A stretch of DNA of 64,000 bases from Dirofilaria immitis (GCA_024305405.1 JAKNDB010000053.1:310001-374000); one strand, 5' to 3'; shown: positions 1 through 13,289, counted from the stretch's first letter. Numbers and translations: made by a program. Notes: a model not told the origin generated them from the sequence alone.

Positions 1-1723
1 AAAAAAATAATGAAACGAAGAAAGAAAAGAAAAATAAAATAAATTTTGTTTATTTTTTTTATTCTAAAAAGTTTTTAAGATTGAAAAGTGAAAGCCGTTT
101 AGTTTAGCAGAAAAGATGAGAAATGAAGATTTAGTTTTTAGCAATTCGAATTTCTCGATCGAAGTTTGTATAAACATCGAGAAGAGAAAGGAAATGAAGA
201 AGTATAAAACACCTGACAAATGATGTACGCATAAAACTATTGAAATTATTTTTCTTTCTTTCCCTTTCTCTCTCTCTCTCTCTCCCTCCCCTCTCTTTCC
301 TTTTTTTTTTTTAATTTTTTTCATTTGGCAAATGATCAATTGAAATGTTTACTTCAAAAAATTTCATTGATTAAAATGATAAAAGATTATTTAAAAAAAA
401 AAAAGAAAAATTGATAAGATTTAAAATATAATTATGGAATTTAATTTCGCAATATATTATATTCTCGAGAAAAATAGAAAAAAGTAAATAAAAATGATAC
501 AATTTTAATTAGAAAAAGAAAATAAACATAAATTTTTTTTGTTCATCAAAATATTTGAAATAAATTTCAAATATTTCTTTTTATCGTTTTTTTTTTTTAT
601 TATTAAATTTCCTTTTAAAATGGATGCTTTTTTTTGAAAGAAAAAAGATCGAGAAATGATTAAATTTCTTATCGTTCAAATTGATCAATTCTTTTTTTCT
701 CTCTCTTTCTTTTGCTATATTATTCATTCATTTCTTTTTTACAAAAACGATTTTGAAAAATTCGTGAAATAATTTTTAGGCAAATTAATCATTTACATAC
801 TATATAACTTCCGTATTAATTTCAAAAAAAAAAATTAATTTAAATTTACGGTGTATTTTCGATAATGAAACAATTTCCACTTTTATGTAAACGATTATTT
901 TAATTATAATTTTTTTCTGACTAAATTTTTTTACATAAATTTTTTTATCAATTTCAAATAAAATATTTTTATTCCACTAGAAGTCTTGAAGAAATTTATA
1001 AGATACGTATATTACATATATCTTCAACAAACTTTTCGTATTTAGATCTTGAAATCTCGAAGGATTTTTACTGATAGCATCATGATATCTTAGATACATC
1101 ATTTAGTGCTATAAAAATTCGTTTCAACTAAATTGTATGATAAGATAAGAATTGTAATAAATATGCTTATCACGCCGAATAAATCTAATAGTTCCGAAAA
1201 AATTTTTGGAAAAATCATGTTGCATTCAATAAGAATATGACAACAGCCATTCTTAATTTATTAAATGATTAATTAGTTTAAGCAACTAATGATATGATAT
1301 CAGTGATTATCAGTTAATTTATAAAATTAAGATAAATTTGTGTGATTAAACTTAATTGCTTATATATATATATTTTGTTTTGATTTTCTATGGGTATATA
1401 AATATATATATGTGTGTTTATGGTATGATCAATTGGTGATTTTAAAGTCATTTATCATTCAATAATTGATATATGATCAACTAAATGTAATCAATCAAAT
1501 GTTTATAATAAACTTGAAAATACTCCATCTAAATTAAGGACTTTGATAAATAATTTCAATGATAAATAATTTCAAAATCTTTTTATAAAAAAAAATAAAA
1601 ATGATCGATTGATAATTTTAATTTAATTTACTATTATTTAGAGAATAATTTGTCAAGTTTAAAAATAACAACTTTGCTTTTTTTTTCAAAATAACGAAAA
1701 AAAAGAAGAATTGAAAAACTAAC
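1..1723. other. AT-rich stretch without recognised genes
   Basis: No reading frame here looks coding on either strand. The stretch holds A/T homopolymers, a polypyrimidine CT run near 260-300 whose complement gives a Lys/Glu/Arg-rich spurious frame, and TATA-type simple repeats near 1360-1415. If the putative exon at 1724-2061 is real, its downstream intron and later exons should lie here or to the left of the window. I could not find them. Confidence 0.6.
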
Positions 1724-2061
1724 AGTGTGATAAGGAGTAGATGTTGAAGTGATAAAGCAATCAAATATTGATCCAGTTAATTCATAATGATAATCGATAG
1801 ATTCGCTATATACGGTACTAGGATCAAGTTCCCAACTACGTAAATGATAAGGTGATGATATTGGTGTTATTGCTGCATCACAAAATGTATTTCCGGAATT
1901 TGTTCTGGATCGATACGGTTTATATTGTTCGTTGCAAAATAATGCCGTTGATGATTCAAAATTTTTTTCATAATACTTTTTTCTTCGTCCATTGGATAAT
2001 CATTTTTGGATTGATAATTTTGTTGAAAGCATCGACAAAAACAATCCCACATAAATGACAT
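1724..2061 (-). CDS. Putative first coding exon of an unrecognised protein (one frameshift)
   Basis: An ATG at 2061 opens a frame beginning MSFMWDCFCRCFQQ, whose cysteines within the first 12 residues could be lipidated. The frame runs about 35 codons to a run of seven A (1962-1968 on the plus strand). One more A there would continue it without a stop through short motifs such as NSGNTFCDAA and LRSWELDPSTVY to a consensus donor (ACT|GTTAGT) just after 1724. Read as it stands, the frame ends after 64 codons. Seen: richer G+C and mixed codon use than the surroundings, and a good donor. Inferred: a single exon of about 112 codons. No family recognised. A competing frame from an ATG near 2071 starts MKKCHLCG but ends after about 33 codons. 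Confidence 0.5.
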
Positions 2062-2699
2062 TTTTTCATTTGATATTCATCTGTTTATTGATAAATTGAT
2101 CACAAATGGAAAAATATGTTTAAATTAATAAGAATACTAAAACCAAAATAATTTAATTTATAACTTAAAATAATTATTAAAATAAAAATTTTCTTATGAA
2201 TTAAATTAGCTTTTTCTTTTCTTTTTCCAACTTATCAACAAAATTCGAAAGTTCTATGATAATTTTAACAATTATTATCATTTAGGATGAAATGTATTCA
2301 AATAATTTCTATTTTAGTCAAGTGATAAATTATCATAATAATAACATATTAAACATTATTATCAATAATAATAATAAAATTAGCGATAAATATAATGAAT
2401 TCATAGACAGATATATTATTATCATTCGTATTAGAATAAACATTTATTTCATTTTTTCTTTGATATCCTTTCTTTTTTTTCTTCTTCTTTTTCTTGAAAG
2501 TTTAAATAATAAATAAAATATGGCACATTAATATTAATGTTTAGATATTTGATAATTTAATTTTAAATAAAATATTATAATAGAATTATTGATTTTTACA
2601 TTAATATAATTTGTTTGTCTTTCTTTATTCCCACAAAAAAAATTAGCAAATTAATTTTTAATGAAATTTTCAAAAAATAAAAACCAATAAACTTTCACA
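2062..2699. other. AT-rich intergenic stretch
   Basis: No coding signal. The open frame at 2292-2516 is Asn/Ile-rich and follows from AAT and ATT repeats. If 1724-2061 is a first exon, this stretch would carry its promoter and 5' untranslated region, but no clear motif can be assigned. Confidence 0.5.
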
Positions 2700-3645
2700 T
2701 TCATACATAAATATATATAAATAAATGTATAGGAATACAGATATGTATTTAGAAATATATGTAAATATACATATACATGTATATATAAATACATATGTAC
2801 ATATATATATATATATATATATACAAATATATACATATAGATACACATTTAAATATATACATATGTATAAATACTTGCATACAAATAAATATATATATAT
2901 ATATATATGTATAAATACTTGCATACAAATAAATATATATATATATATATATATAAATTAAATACATACATGTATACAAATGCGTGTATACAAATACATG
3001 TATATAAAATATATATATATATATATATAAATACTTGTGTATAAGTACATATATACAGCAAGTATATAAACATATTTATATATATATAGATACTTGCATA
3101 TAAATACATATATATATATATATATATAAATATATACATTTACGTTAATAAATACTTTTATATACATAAATATATGTATATAAATATATAATATATATGC
3201 ATATAAATACGCATATATAAATACATGTATATAAATATATATATATATTTGTATATAAGTACATATATATATATATTTGTATATAAGTACATATATATAT
3301 ATATATATATAACATGTATATAAATGTATTTCTATATATATGGATACTTGCATATAAATACACATATATATAAATGCACACACACATATATATATGTAAA
3401 TACTTGTATATATATAAATATATATAATATATATGTATATAAATAAGTATATATAAATACATGTATATAAATATATATAATATATATGTATATGAATACG
3501 TATATATAAATACATGTATATAAATATATATAATATATATGTATATAAGTAAGTATATATAAATACATGTATATAAATATATTATATGTATATATGTAAT
3601 ATATTTTATACATATGAGTAAGTATAGATATAAAATATATAATAA
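2700..3645. repeat. Long TATA/TACA dinucleotide-based minisatellite
   Basis: Nearly 950 bases consist of alternating purine-pyrimidine TATATA blocks broken by TACATG, TACTTG and TATAAATACATG. Around 3180-3600 a longer unit close to 55-60 bases recurs (TATAAATACATGTATATAAATATATATAATATATATG). Both strands are open in several frames giving Tyr/Ile-only peptides of up to 185 residues. These come from the repeat and are not proteins. The block would unpair easily and could form cruciforms. Confidence 0.9.
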
Positions 3646-3885
3646 TATAAAAAGATGTACATAAAAAGATGACAATTTAGTTTTCAAGTATTTTGGATCA
3701 ATGAAATTTTATTTTTCTATCGGCTGGTCCTCGAAACCTTTTAAGCCTTTTAACATATTGGCATTTTTATGCTACTAAAAGCGCGTTGGCGTCAATAAAT
3801 AATAAGAAGACAGAAAAGCATTCATTTTAAACAATTTCTTTATTTTATGTTATATATTCAAATTTGGACTAATTATATGATTCAT
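3646..3885. other. Short unique spacer with a G+C-richer core
   Basis: Bases 3720-3800 are noticeably richer in G and C than their surroundings (GGCTGGTCCTCG, AGCGCGTTGGCG). No frame of useful length or splice-flanked exon is visible on either strand, and no tRNA cloverleaf could be folded by eye. Confidence 0.4.
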
Positions 3886-4132
3886 TTCGCATATGTTAAT
3901 CATTTCGTATATATTAATCATTTCATATATATTAATCATTTCGTGTATGTTAATCATTTCATATATGTTAATCATTTCATATATGTTTAACAATTTCATA
4001 TATATTAATCATTTCATATATATTAATCATTTCGTGTATGTTAATCATTTCATATATGTTAATCATTTCATATATGTTTAACAATTTCATATATATTAAT
4101 CATTTCATATATATTAATCATTTCATACATAC
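3886..4132. repeat. 18-bp minisatellite with higher-order structure
   Basis: A unit close to ATTAATCATTTCATATAT is repeated about 13 times. Variants (CGTGTATG, CATATATGTTTAACA) recur in the same order, giving a second-level period of about 91 bases. The period is a multiple of three, so one frame stays open for 62 codons. It is not a gene. Confidence 0.9.
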
Positions 4133-4609
4133 TGTTAATCCGATCGTAAAAAAGGTTAATAATTAAGCAATGAAATGCTTAGTTAAAATAAATAATTGTA
4201 AATAAAGCAACAAATAGCAATAAATTACTGATTAAAATTTGAATAAAATAAGAATTTTAAAACAAAATTTTTAATTATTGCATTTCGAATTTGAGTAATT
4301 TTATTAATTTCCTTTAAAAATTTCTGTATATATTATTTAAAAAACCGTGAAATAATGTTGCATTTTTAAAATTTATAAATTTTTAAATAAATTGTATCAA
4401 AAAGTAATTTAAATTAATAGTTTGCAAATAAATTACTTTCATTGAAATAAAAAATATATAAATTCCAAATGTTAGCTTATATTTATATATGAAAACAAAA
4501 TTTGATAATATTTGAAACTGATAATTCTTAATCAGTGTGTTCATCATTTCACTATATGACAATTTCTCATGACTTTTTTTTGTTTTGAAAATTTCTCTCT
4601 TTTTCTCTC

Positions 4610-4610
<1 letters not shown>

Positions 4611-4647
<37 letters not shown>
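4611..4647. repeat. (CT)n microsatellite
   Basis: A perfect CT run of about 35 bases, preceded by an imperfect pyrimidine tract from about 4590. It is one of many such tracts in the window (also near 270, 11505, 11700, 11850, 25115, 34210, 35970, 36075, 41980; as GA at 14215 and 33330). Confidence 0.9.
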
Positions 4648-4649
<2 letters not shown>

Positions 4650-5219
4650 AACTAATTTTTGGAAAAAAATGGTGATGAATAAGAGAGTGAAAAATTAATG
4701 AGAAAAATTGAAAATTTATGAAATATTATGGTATTTTCAGACTATTCGACTTTTCATCTCATTCAACAATTATCTCGAGACTGGTTTTTATTTTTCATTT
4801 TATACACTTCGAGATTTCATTCTTTTTTTCGCTCCTAAAAATTTCAATATTTTGCCGCAATTTTAAAATTAATAGTTTCAACGGAAATGCAATTTAAAAT
4901 CGATTATAATATTGGAAATTGAGACATTTCAAAATTTTAAATTAATAAATAATTATTCGATAAAAATATGAATAGAATGAAAATTTTTTCTTTAAAATTA
5001 TTATCTGTTCTAATACAAAATGAAAGATTTTTCAAAAAAAAAGCAAAAATAAAAATATATTGAAAATCATTTTAAAGCATATATAATTAATTCAATATTA
5101 TGCATCGAAAAATTTTCCAACCTTTCAAAATACTTTTTATTATCACTTCATTATTTTGCTTCTATTTTTGCATTCTCTAACTTTAATTATAAAAATATTC
5201 ATTTTCATTTAAATATTTT

Positions 5220-5550
5220 AAATTAAATACGCCTATTTTCGTGACATTTTAAACGTCTATTTTTATCATATCTCGAATAAAAACTCCGTCTATTTCTGGA
5301 ATTTTGAAAAAAAAACGTTTCTATTTCTATTTTCATAATGTTTAAAATTAAATACGCCTATTTTTGCGTGTTGCTTAGACTCTATTTCCGTAATGTTGAA
5401 AAAAGACAGACGGCTATTTTTATGCTTGTAATGTTTAAAATGAAATACGCTTATTTCCGCGTGTTTTTAGACGTCTGTTTACGTAATGTTTAAAATTAAA
5501 TACGTCTATTTCCATAAAGTCAATTTTCGTAAAGTTGAGAATAAAAAAAA
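5220..5550. repeat. Degenerate tandem repeat, 40-50 bp unit
   Basis: The phrase AATGTTTAAAATTAAATACGCCTATTTCCG recurs about six times with drift, with ACGTCTATTT and ACGCCTATTT as the best-kept core. No open frame crosses it. Confidence 0.65.
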
Positions 5551-6234
5551 TTATTTTTATTACAAGATTTCAAAGATAATAACTATCTTAGAATATTTAC
5601 TTTAATTTACATTATTCCATTGATATCAGATAATAAACAATCATTTATTTATTTAATGTATATAAGCTTTTTAAAAAATTATTTATCAAATAAATATTTT
5701 CCTTTTTATTTATCATTTTAAATCAACAAAAATAATACTTCATATCGTAATTCATTGAAGTAATAATGAAATAGACGTTTAAACAATATATTCTCGAGAA
5801 AATTCTCGAGAAAAAATCAACTCTCATGCAATAATAGCTTTTTTTACATTCTATCGCTATTGATAAAATTATCATAACAAAAAAAAAAAAAAACGAAATG
5901 ATTAATAAATTCGAAATGAAATTCTTAAATGAATCGAAAATATATTATTTAAAATAAATAATTGAAGAAATAATAAAATGTTACATTTTAATGAAAAAAA
6001 AAGAATTAGAGGAGAAAGATATATAAAAAAAGTGTATTGAAATTTCAGTTAGTATTTTAATGAACAAATCTTTTCATAGATTTTTTGTTCATTAAATCAT
6101 AAATATATTTTAAAATATTTTATTTAGAATTTTTAAATAAAAATTTTTTCCTTTCTCTTCTTTTTTAAAACCTTTTTCTTTTCGCTCTATTTATTTTCGT
6201 CAATTTTAAACTTTATAATTTATATTTAAAAAAA
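5551..6234. other. AT-rich stretch, nothing recognised
   Basis: No coding frame, RNA gene or tandem repeat stands out. A small inverted motif TTCTCGAGAAAATTCTCGAGAA occurs at about 5792-5813. Confidence 0.5.
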
Positions 6235-6462
6235 TTAATTATCATTAATATATATGCTAAACTTTTGCTATCAAGAATTGATAAGAAAAATCCATTTACA
6301 ATTAATTAGTTAATTATCATTAATATATATGCTAAACTTTTACTATCAAGAATTGATAAGAAAAATCTACTTATAATTAATTAATCAATCATCACTAATA
6401 TATATGCTAAACTTTTGCTATCAGAAATTGATAAGAAAAATTTATTCACAATTAATTAGTTA
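6235..6462. repeat. 75-bp tandem triplication
   Basis: Three head-to-tail copies of about 75 bases share ATTAATATATATGCTAAACTTTTGCTATCAAGAATTGATAAGAAAAAT. The first two are nearly identical and the third is more diverged (CAGAAATTG). Confidence 0.85.
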
Positions 6463-7239
6463 ATATAAATTGAATATAAGAGAATTTATATTGATTATGA
6501 TGTATAACTGATTAACACCTATATCTATTTAGTATCAATTAATATTTGTGCCTAATACCTATGATTAATTCATACTGATCAATAATTGTGCTTAATTGAA
6601 TGCTTATTAATAGACATATAAACATAATATTAATTAATATTTGTACTTGAATGCATATTAATAAATTCTTATATCTAATTGATATCAATTATTCTTTGGT
6701 CATATTTGCATTAAAAATTTAATAAAAATATTAAATATCAATTCTAAACAAATTCCTATTTATCAAAAATTTATTTATACAATAAAAGATGAAATTTTTT
6801 ATTTTTATTTAAAAATTTTTAGGTAATTCCGCTTGGTTTTAAAGTTTTTTCGATAAAAAAAGTTTTTTTCCAAAATAATAATTCAAAATATAAAATTAAA
6901 TATTTAATTAGAATGATATGATATTATATGCTAAATATAATATGATGAATATGATTGATTGATTTCATTTATCAGTTGAAATATTCAACGCTAAGAAAGT
7001 TTTTTCGCATTTTTTTTCCGATAAACAGATAATTTAACTGATAATAAACTTTTATCTATTATCATTGTAATTAAACATTATTTTATATATCGTTTGAAAT
7101 ACTGCATGAACTTATTTGCAAAACTTTCATAAATTAAAAATATAGCCATATATTCTCTGGTATAAATAAAAAATATAATTATTTATTTGAAATGTCCTGA
7201 AAAAATAAAAGCAAAAGTTTTTAATTTTTATTATTCATT

Positions 7240-7510
7240 GCATAAAAAAAATAAATAGAAATTGATATTTATTTAATACTATAATTATCGCTATATTATT
7301 ATTATTATTATCATTTATTACTATTATTGTTATTATCATTTATTACTATTATTATTATCGTTATTAGTACTAATATTATTATTATTATTATATCAGAGAA
7401 AAAATAAATAGAAATTGATATTTATTTAATGCTATAATTATCGCATTATTATTATTATTATTATTATCGTTTATTACTATTATTATTATTATCATTGATT
7501 TTGATTTTCA
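7240..7510. repeat. ATT/TTA microsatellite inside a duplicated block
   Basis: The segment AAATAGAAATTGATATTTATTTAAT(A/G)CTATAATTATCGC followed by ATT/ATC triplets occurs twice, at about 7252 and 7406, so the microsatellite was carried along in a duplication of about 155 bases. Confidence 0.8.
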
Positions 7511-7599
7511 ATTTCTTTTAGTAATCGAGAGGTAAAAATGGTGGTTTTAGAATACTGAATATTACTCGTTAATTAGCTATTTCAGTATGACTCATTTAG

Positions 7600-7817
7600 A
7601 GAATGTTATCATTATTATTATTATTGCTGTTATTATTGTTATTGTTTTTGATATTACTATTATTATTATCATTATCATAATTATTATTACTGTTGTTATT
7701 ACTATTATTATTGTTAATTACTAATATCGTTGTTATCACAATCATTATCATTATTATCGTTATTACTGATATTATTACTTCATCATCATCACTATCATTA
7801 TTATTATTATTGTGAAG
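7600..7817. repeat. Imperfect ATT/ATC/GTT trinucleotide tract
   Basis: About 215 bases of three-base units. The minus-strand open frame (Asn/Asp-rich, 74 codons) is a product of the repeat. Confidence 0.85.
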
Positions 7818-8164
7818 CAAAAATTTTTATTAAATTTATACGTTCTTTTTGATGTATATTAAAAGTACAATTTGTATTTAATTATAGTAAGTATCTCATT
7901 AATTATGTAAATAGATAACAGGCTTATCTCAAATATCCGACAATGATAGGCCAATAATTGATAATGTATGATTTTTTTTTTTTGAAATATATTTCAGAAT
8001 AACATCATCCTTATTTATATTTATCGTCTTGCTTTATAATGCTTTTTTTAGAATAATGATAAATGATAGTCTTCAGTATTTTGAAATAATAAAATATGCA
8101 AATCTTTTACCTTTCTTCTTTTGAATCATAAAGTTTTTCTATTAACGGCATTTAACTAGACGTG

Positions 8165-8505
8165 GATTAATAATACCAATCATGTTAACGTATAATTATT
8201 TAACATATCTGAAACGTAAATATATAATTACAAAGATTAATACCTACCACGTTCACGTATAGTTATTTTGACCTATCTGAAACGTAAATATATAATTACA
8301 AAGATTAATATCTATCATGTTCACGTATAGTTATTTTGACCTATCTGAAATGTAAATATATAATTACAAAGATTAATACCTACCACGTTCACGTATAGTT
8401 ATTTTGACCTATCTGAAACGTAAATATATAATTACAAAGATTAATACCTATCATGTTCACATTATTAACGTAATAATTTTAATCTATCTAAAACATAAGT
8501 ATATC
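8165..8505. repeat. 68-bp tandem repeat, about 4.5 copies
   Basis: Copies begin with CACGTATAGTTATTTTGACC at 8254, 8322 and 8390, an exact 68-base spacing. Neighbouring copies differ by alternating CTACCACGTT and CTATCATGTT variants, so the array probably grew by doubling a two-unit block. Confidence 0.9.
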
Positions 8506-9210
8506 ATATCAAATATTTTGAATGCAATTAATAATTAAAATTATAATATAATTTTAATTATTTTATTTTATTATTAATTTCCAATTTATTAATTTTTTAA
8601 ATTATAAATTAATAAAATAAAAATTTTATTAATTTAATAAATGAAAGAGAAAAAATTGGAAAAAGAAAAGAAAAAAAAACTTCTACAAAAATATTTCGTT
8701 GTAAAATATTGAAATAAATGGTTGAATAATGTAAAGTACAGCTGTTCATCAAATATAACAAATCTTTTTGCCATATATCCTACCGTATTTAATGGGCCAT
8801 TTAAAAAAAAAAAAATTGCTTGGCTACTTTTTAGTTACTTGTCCTTTTTTTTTTGTTCTTACAAATAATTTGGAAAAAAGAAGGATAAAAATTTTAAATG
8901 AAATAAAAAGAAATGAATAAGTATAACAAAAAATAAGTAAATAAACAAAAGATAAAATTTTAAACAAATAAATAGAATAAAAAGAAATAAATAAATAAAC
9001 AAACAAAGATGAACAAAACAAAACAAAACATTTTAATATTTAAAAAAAAAAATTTCTATCAATTTGAAGATGATCACATAAACAAATATTGAAAAAAAAA
9101 GTACAAATAATGAAATAATCGTTGCTTTCATTGATAAATAGATGAAGGAATAGTGAATAACTAAATAATAATAATTATTATTATCAATTGTTAAGAAAAT
9201 AATATTCGTC

Positions 9211-9331
9211 ATCTGATTTCTTCATTTAACAAGCATTCAATCAATCATATCATTCGTTATCACTAGAAATATCATGATCGATTTCTTCATTTAACAAGCA
9301 TTCAATCAATCATATCATTCATTATCACTAG
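9211..9331. repeat. 65-bp direct duplication
   Basis: GATTTCTTCATTTAACAAGCATTCAATCAATCATATCATTC is present at 9215 and again at 9280, followed each time by TTATCACTAG. One G/A difference in the part compared suggests a recent duplication. Confidence 0.85.
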
Positions 9332-9659
9332 AGGAATAATTTATTTAAAATTTATTTATCAGCGAATTATTATTTTTGAGTTTTACATAATCTTCTAATA
9401 GTAGTAATATTCGAGAATAAATACTATTAAAATAAAATGATCAAATTTAGTAATGAATAATTCAATTATTGCATTCAAATTTAGAAAGGAAAACTTTTCT
9501 TCATATGATAAAGAGAAATGATATGATAATAAATATGAATAATATAATAATTTAATATTAGTAATAATTCAAGTTATTGATTTCGATGCATTTTGATTTA
9601 AATTAAAAAAAAATTGGAAATTGACAGAAAGACAATTGCATTGAATGATAGATATAAGT

Positions 9660-10190
9660 GGGATATTTGATTATTTTCAATCAATCAGACATGAATATTG
9701 CCATATTTATTTTTGCAGTGATAATAAAAAAAATTATTCGATATGAATGATTATTTATCATTCTTTTCCCGTATAATATCAGGAATTGGCCGATATCAGT
9801 CATTATCTCAATCGTACAATCGTGAATTTTGCTTTCATCATTTTCAATTAATCGAACAAAAGTATTGACATACTTATCTTTTTAATGATGATAAAAAATT
9901 GTTCGATATAAACGATTATTTATCATTCTTTTTCCAGCAATATCCACGAATTCACTGATATCAGTCAGTCATTATCTCTATCGTATAATCGTGAATTTCG
10001 CTTTCATCATTTTCAATTAATCAAACAAAAGTATTGACATACTTATCTTTTAATGATAATAAAAAAATTGTTCGATATAAATCATTATTTATCATTTCTT
10101 TTTCCATACAGTATCACTAATTCCCCGATATCAATCATTATCTTTATCGTATAACAACTCTGAATTTTACTTTCATTATTTATTATAACC
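9660..10190. repeat. About 168-bp tandem triplication
   Basis: Three copies share TTTTCAATTAATC, AAAGTATTGACATACTTATCTTTT, GATAAAAAATTGTTCGATATAAA and TATCGTATAATCGTGAATTT in the same order (copy starts near 9674, 9841 and 10010). Copies two and three are most alike. No coding frame. Confidence 0.85.
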
Positions 10191-12045
10191 CAAGCAATGA
10201 TCATACTATTATTTCGTATTATTTCAAACTTATCTATTTTTGAATTAAATCAAATTTAACTTTAATTTTAGTAAATTACTAATATATACAAAATAGTTTC
10301 AAAGGTTATTGAAATTAGATCTTATCAGTGTGGTGATAAAAAAAGAAATCGTAACCTATTTATGAAAAATTAAATATTTACGTAGAAAAAGAATGAAATG
10401 ATAATTACAGATGTGATAGTGATAATACACTGCAATTAATGATAACAGAAATATGTCGCATAATTTTTTTATGCATTCATTTATATTTTTTTTTTGAAAT
10501 TAATTTGAATTATTAGCATTCGATAAGTATTTGATAAACAATTAAAAATTTTGCTCAATTTGAAATTTACAAACTTTAAAATTGATAATTGAAATTGTTA
10601 AAAATGGAAAAAATATTTATTAGTCAAAATGATATCGATAAATTAGAAGAAATATAAACTAATCATTTTTAATTTTGCGATCAAATTTGCAACTATTTAA
10701 TTAATCAAAAACAATGATTAGTTGATTCATTGTTAAATTTGATGAATCATTGGCATTTTTAACAATATCGATATTTAATTTATCAGTGGAAAGTAAATAT
10801 ATTCATTCATACATTAAAAACATGTTCAGTTTATACTAATTTATGTATTACATAATATTTATGAATCATACATTCTACGAACACTTATATGTTTATTTCT
10901 AATACTTTCTCTTTAATTATTAAATACTTTAAGGAAATTTTGTAATACGGTAGACGATTACCGTAAACAATTTTATTTTTACCGTAATATTCATTTGAAA
11001 TATTTTTTGATATTTTGAAAAAAAGAACAAAGATAGTTAAATATTTATTTATTTATTTATTTTTTGAACTTTTTTTCCACCAAATTTTGACCTTATAAAA
11101 GGCTTCAATGATTTAATAAATAAATATAAATTAATTTAAAAATTAAATAATTAATTAATTTATTTTTTTAAATAATAAATAATTTAAAAATTTGATAAAT
11201 CCTTTTTCTTAACTTATAATATTATTTTTCCCACCAATTTTACATAATATTTTCTATCACATTTTTGGTTTTTATTAATTTTAAATAAAATATTTTCATT
11301 CTTCCATTTCGAATATCTTTTTTAAATTAATACAATGGGCAATAATTATTGTACTTTGTACTTTTAAGAGATAAGGGAGGGAAAGAGGGAAGGAAGAAAG
11401 GGAGAGAGAAAAAAGGAGAGAAAAAGGAAGGAAGAAAATTTAGTGCAATTAACAAGCTCTCATTTTTCAGTATTTTACACTTTTACAAATTTTCATCTAA
11501 AAAATTATTCTCTCTCTCTCTTTATCTTTCTCTCTCCTTCTCTCTTAAAAGTACAAATTTTGATTAGTTGAAAAAGAGATAGAATTGTTTCAAAAATTTG
11601 AAATGAAAAAAAAGAAGACGGATAGTCGATGACTGCTAATAATTATCAAATACTTAAGAACAGTTAAATGTTTCGAAGGATTTTCCACCCTTCCTCTCTT
11701 TCTCTCTCTCCCTCTCTCTCTCCCTCTCTCTCTCTCTCCCTCTCTCTCCCTCTCTCTTTTCTTTTTTCCAGAAAGAGCAAAAAAAAAACCGAAAAGTTTT
11801 AAAAATTTCCCTCATCTTTTTGCTTGCCACAATGCGTTAAAATTTTTCGTATCTCTCCCTCCCTCTCTCCTCTCTCTCTCTCTCCTCTCTCTCTTCCTCT
11901 CTCTCTCTTTCCTTTTTTTTTGGAAATCAAAGAAAAAAAAGTTAGAAGGAAAGTACTTTGAATTTCTGCAAAATGTACATACAATTGATACATTCAAATA
12001 TTTTCATTTGGGAAAAAATTTTTTCTCTAAAAAAATTTCAGTTAC
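10191..12045. other. Gene-free stretch with purine and pyrimidine tracts
   Basis: The main content is a GA-rich tract at 11367-11437 (GGGAGGGAAAGAGGG-like), CT tracts at 11505-11545, 11690-11765 and 11850-11915, and A/T-rich filler. The open frames here translate the tracts into Lys/Glu/Gly or Arg/Glu runs and are not credible genes. Confidence 0.6.
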
Positions 12046-12049
12046 TCTT

Positions 12050-12260
12050 AGAGTAATAATTAAATTAATAACATGAAATCGATTAATTGAATTAATTGCA
12101 TGAAATCAATTAATTGAATTAATTACATGGAATAGTTTAATTGAACTAATTGCGTGGAATAGTTTAATGTCACATGGAATAGTTTAATTAAATTAATTGC
12201 ATGGAATGGTTTAATTTCACACGGAATAATTTAATTGAATTAATTACATGAAATCAATTA
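12050..12260. repeat. 27-30-bp tandem repeat
   Basis: TTAATTGAATTAATTGCATGGAATAG recurs about seven times with small changes (GCATGAAATC, CACATGGAATAG). Confidence 0.8.
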
Positions 12261-13289
12261 AAAATAAGTAATTAAGTTTAATTAATTATTTGATAGATAT
12301 AAGCAAAGTAAGGTTAATAAGTGATATCAATCAATCTTTTTCTTATATAAAATTAAATTTAATTACTAATTTTTATCCAATATCAGTATAATCTTTCATT
12401 TCCTCTAATTTCTAATAGTCAATTATATTTATCAAATAATTAATTAAATTTCAGCGATTAAAAAAATTTTTAAACATTTTCTATACTAAGGTTATCATAT
12501 TATTACTATGATTATTACCATTATTACATTATGATTATTATTATGATGATGATGACTATTATTATTATTATCATTATTATTATTAGTATTATGATGTTAT
12601 TTTTGATTGCTTTAAAACTTTCTAAACATGCTGTTTATTATATTCCGGCTAAAGTTTAACGATTATCATTAAATCATATTTGAAATTAACTCAAGTTATG
12701 GGGAAATATCAAACTTTTTTAAGTTAGAAAATAAAGTTATCTAAAGTTTTTATCACTTTTGTTTATTCCTTTTATCATTCCTCTTTTATGTTATCAATGC
12801 GTCATTGATCTTAAACAATCATTTTTTATTTTTTTTTGAAGTTTTAAACTTTTATTTTACATATGTTTTTATGGTTTTTATTTCTTCATCTAAATTTTAC
12901 TGAAACAAACATTCATTTTAATCAAATTTTAGTGAGATATTTTTAGTTAATATAATCTTTTGTATTATTATCATTTTACAGCGATTAGTTATTTCATAAT
13001 CATTGTTTTATTTTACAACGATTATGAAATTTTTATTTGAAGATAAAAAAAAATAACTCAAAAATATATTCCATACTATATATATAAACAATTTTTTCAT
13101 TTAGCTATTTATTATAAAAGAAATGGAATAATTAATTTTAATTAAATTAATTAATCAAATTAGTATTTATTTTATTATCTTTTGCAAGCAAATAAATTTG
13201 TTTTTTTATTAAATTTATGTCAATTTTTTTTGCATATATTATCTAAATAATATAATATTAAAATTTATAAAAAGAATTTTTTTAATTTC
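12261..13289. other. AT-rich stretch with a short ATT/ATG microsatellite
   Basis: A trinucleotide tract lies at about 12495-12600. Otherwise I see no genes, RNA genes or repeats. Confidence 0.5.

Noticed and set aside
2651..3687. Several long Tyr/Ile-rich open frames (up to 185 codons)
   Set aside because: They read a TATA/TACA repeat. Many frames on both strands are open together and no other coding feature is present.
3720..3800. Possible tRNA or small RNA in a G+C-richer patch
   Set aside because: No cloverleaf, no conserved TTC-box pattern and no stable fold could be made by eye.
11349..11997. Lys/Glu/Gly and Arg/Glu-rich frames
   Set aside because: They translate purine and pyrimidine tracts and have no other support.
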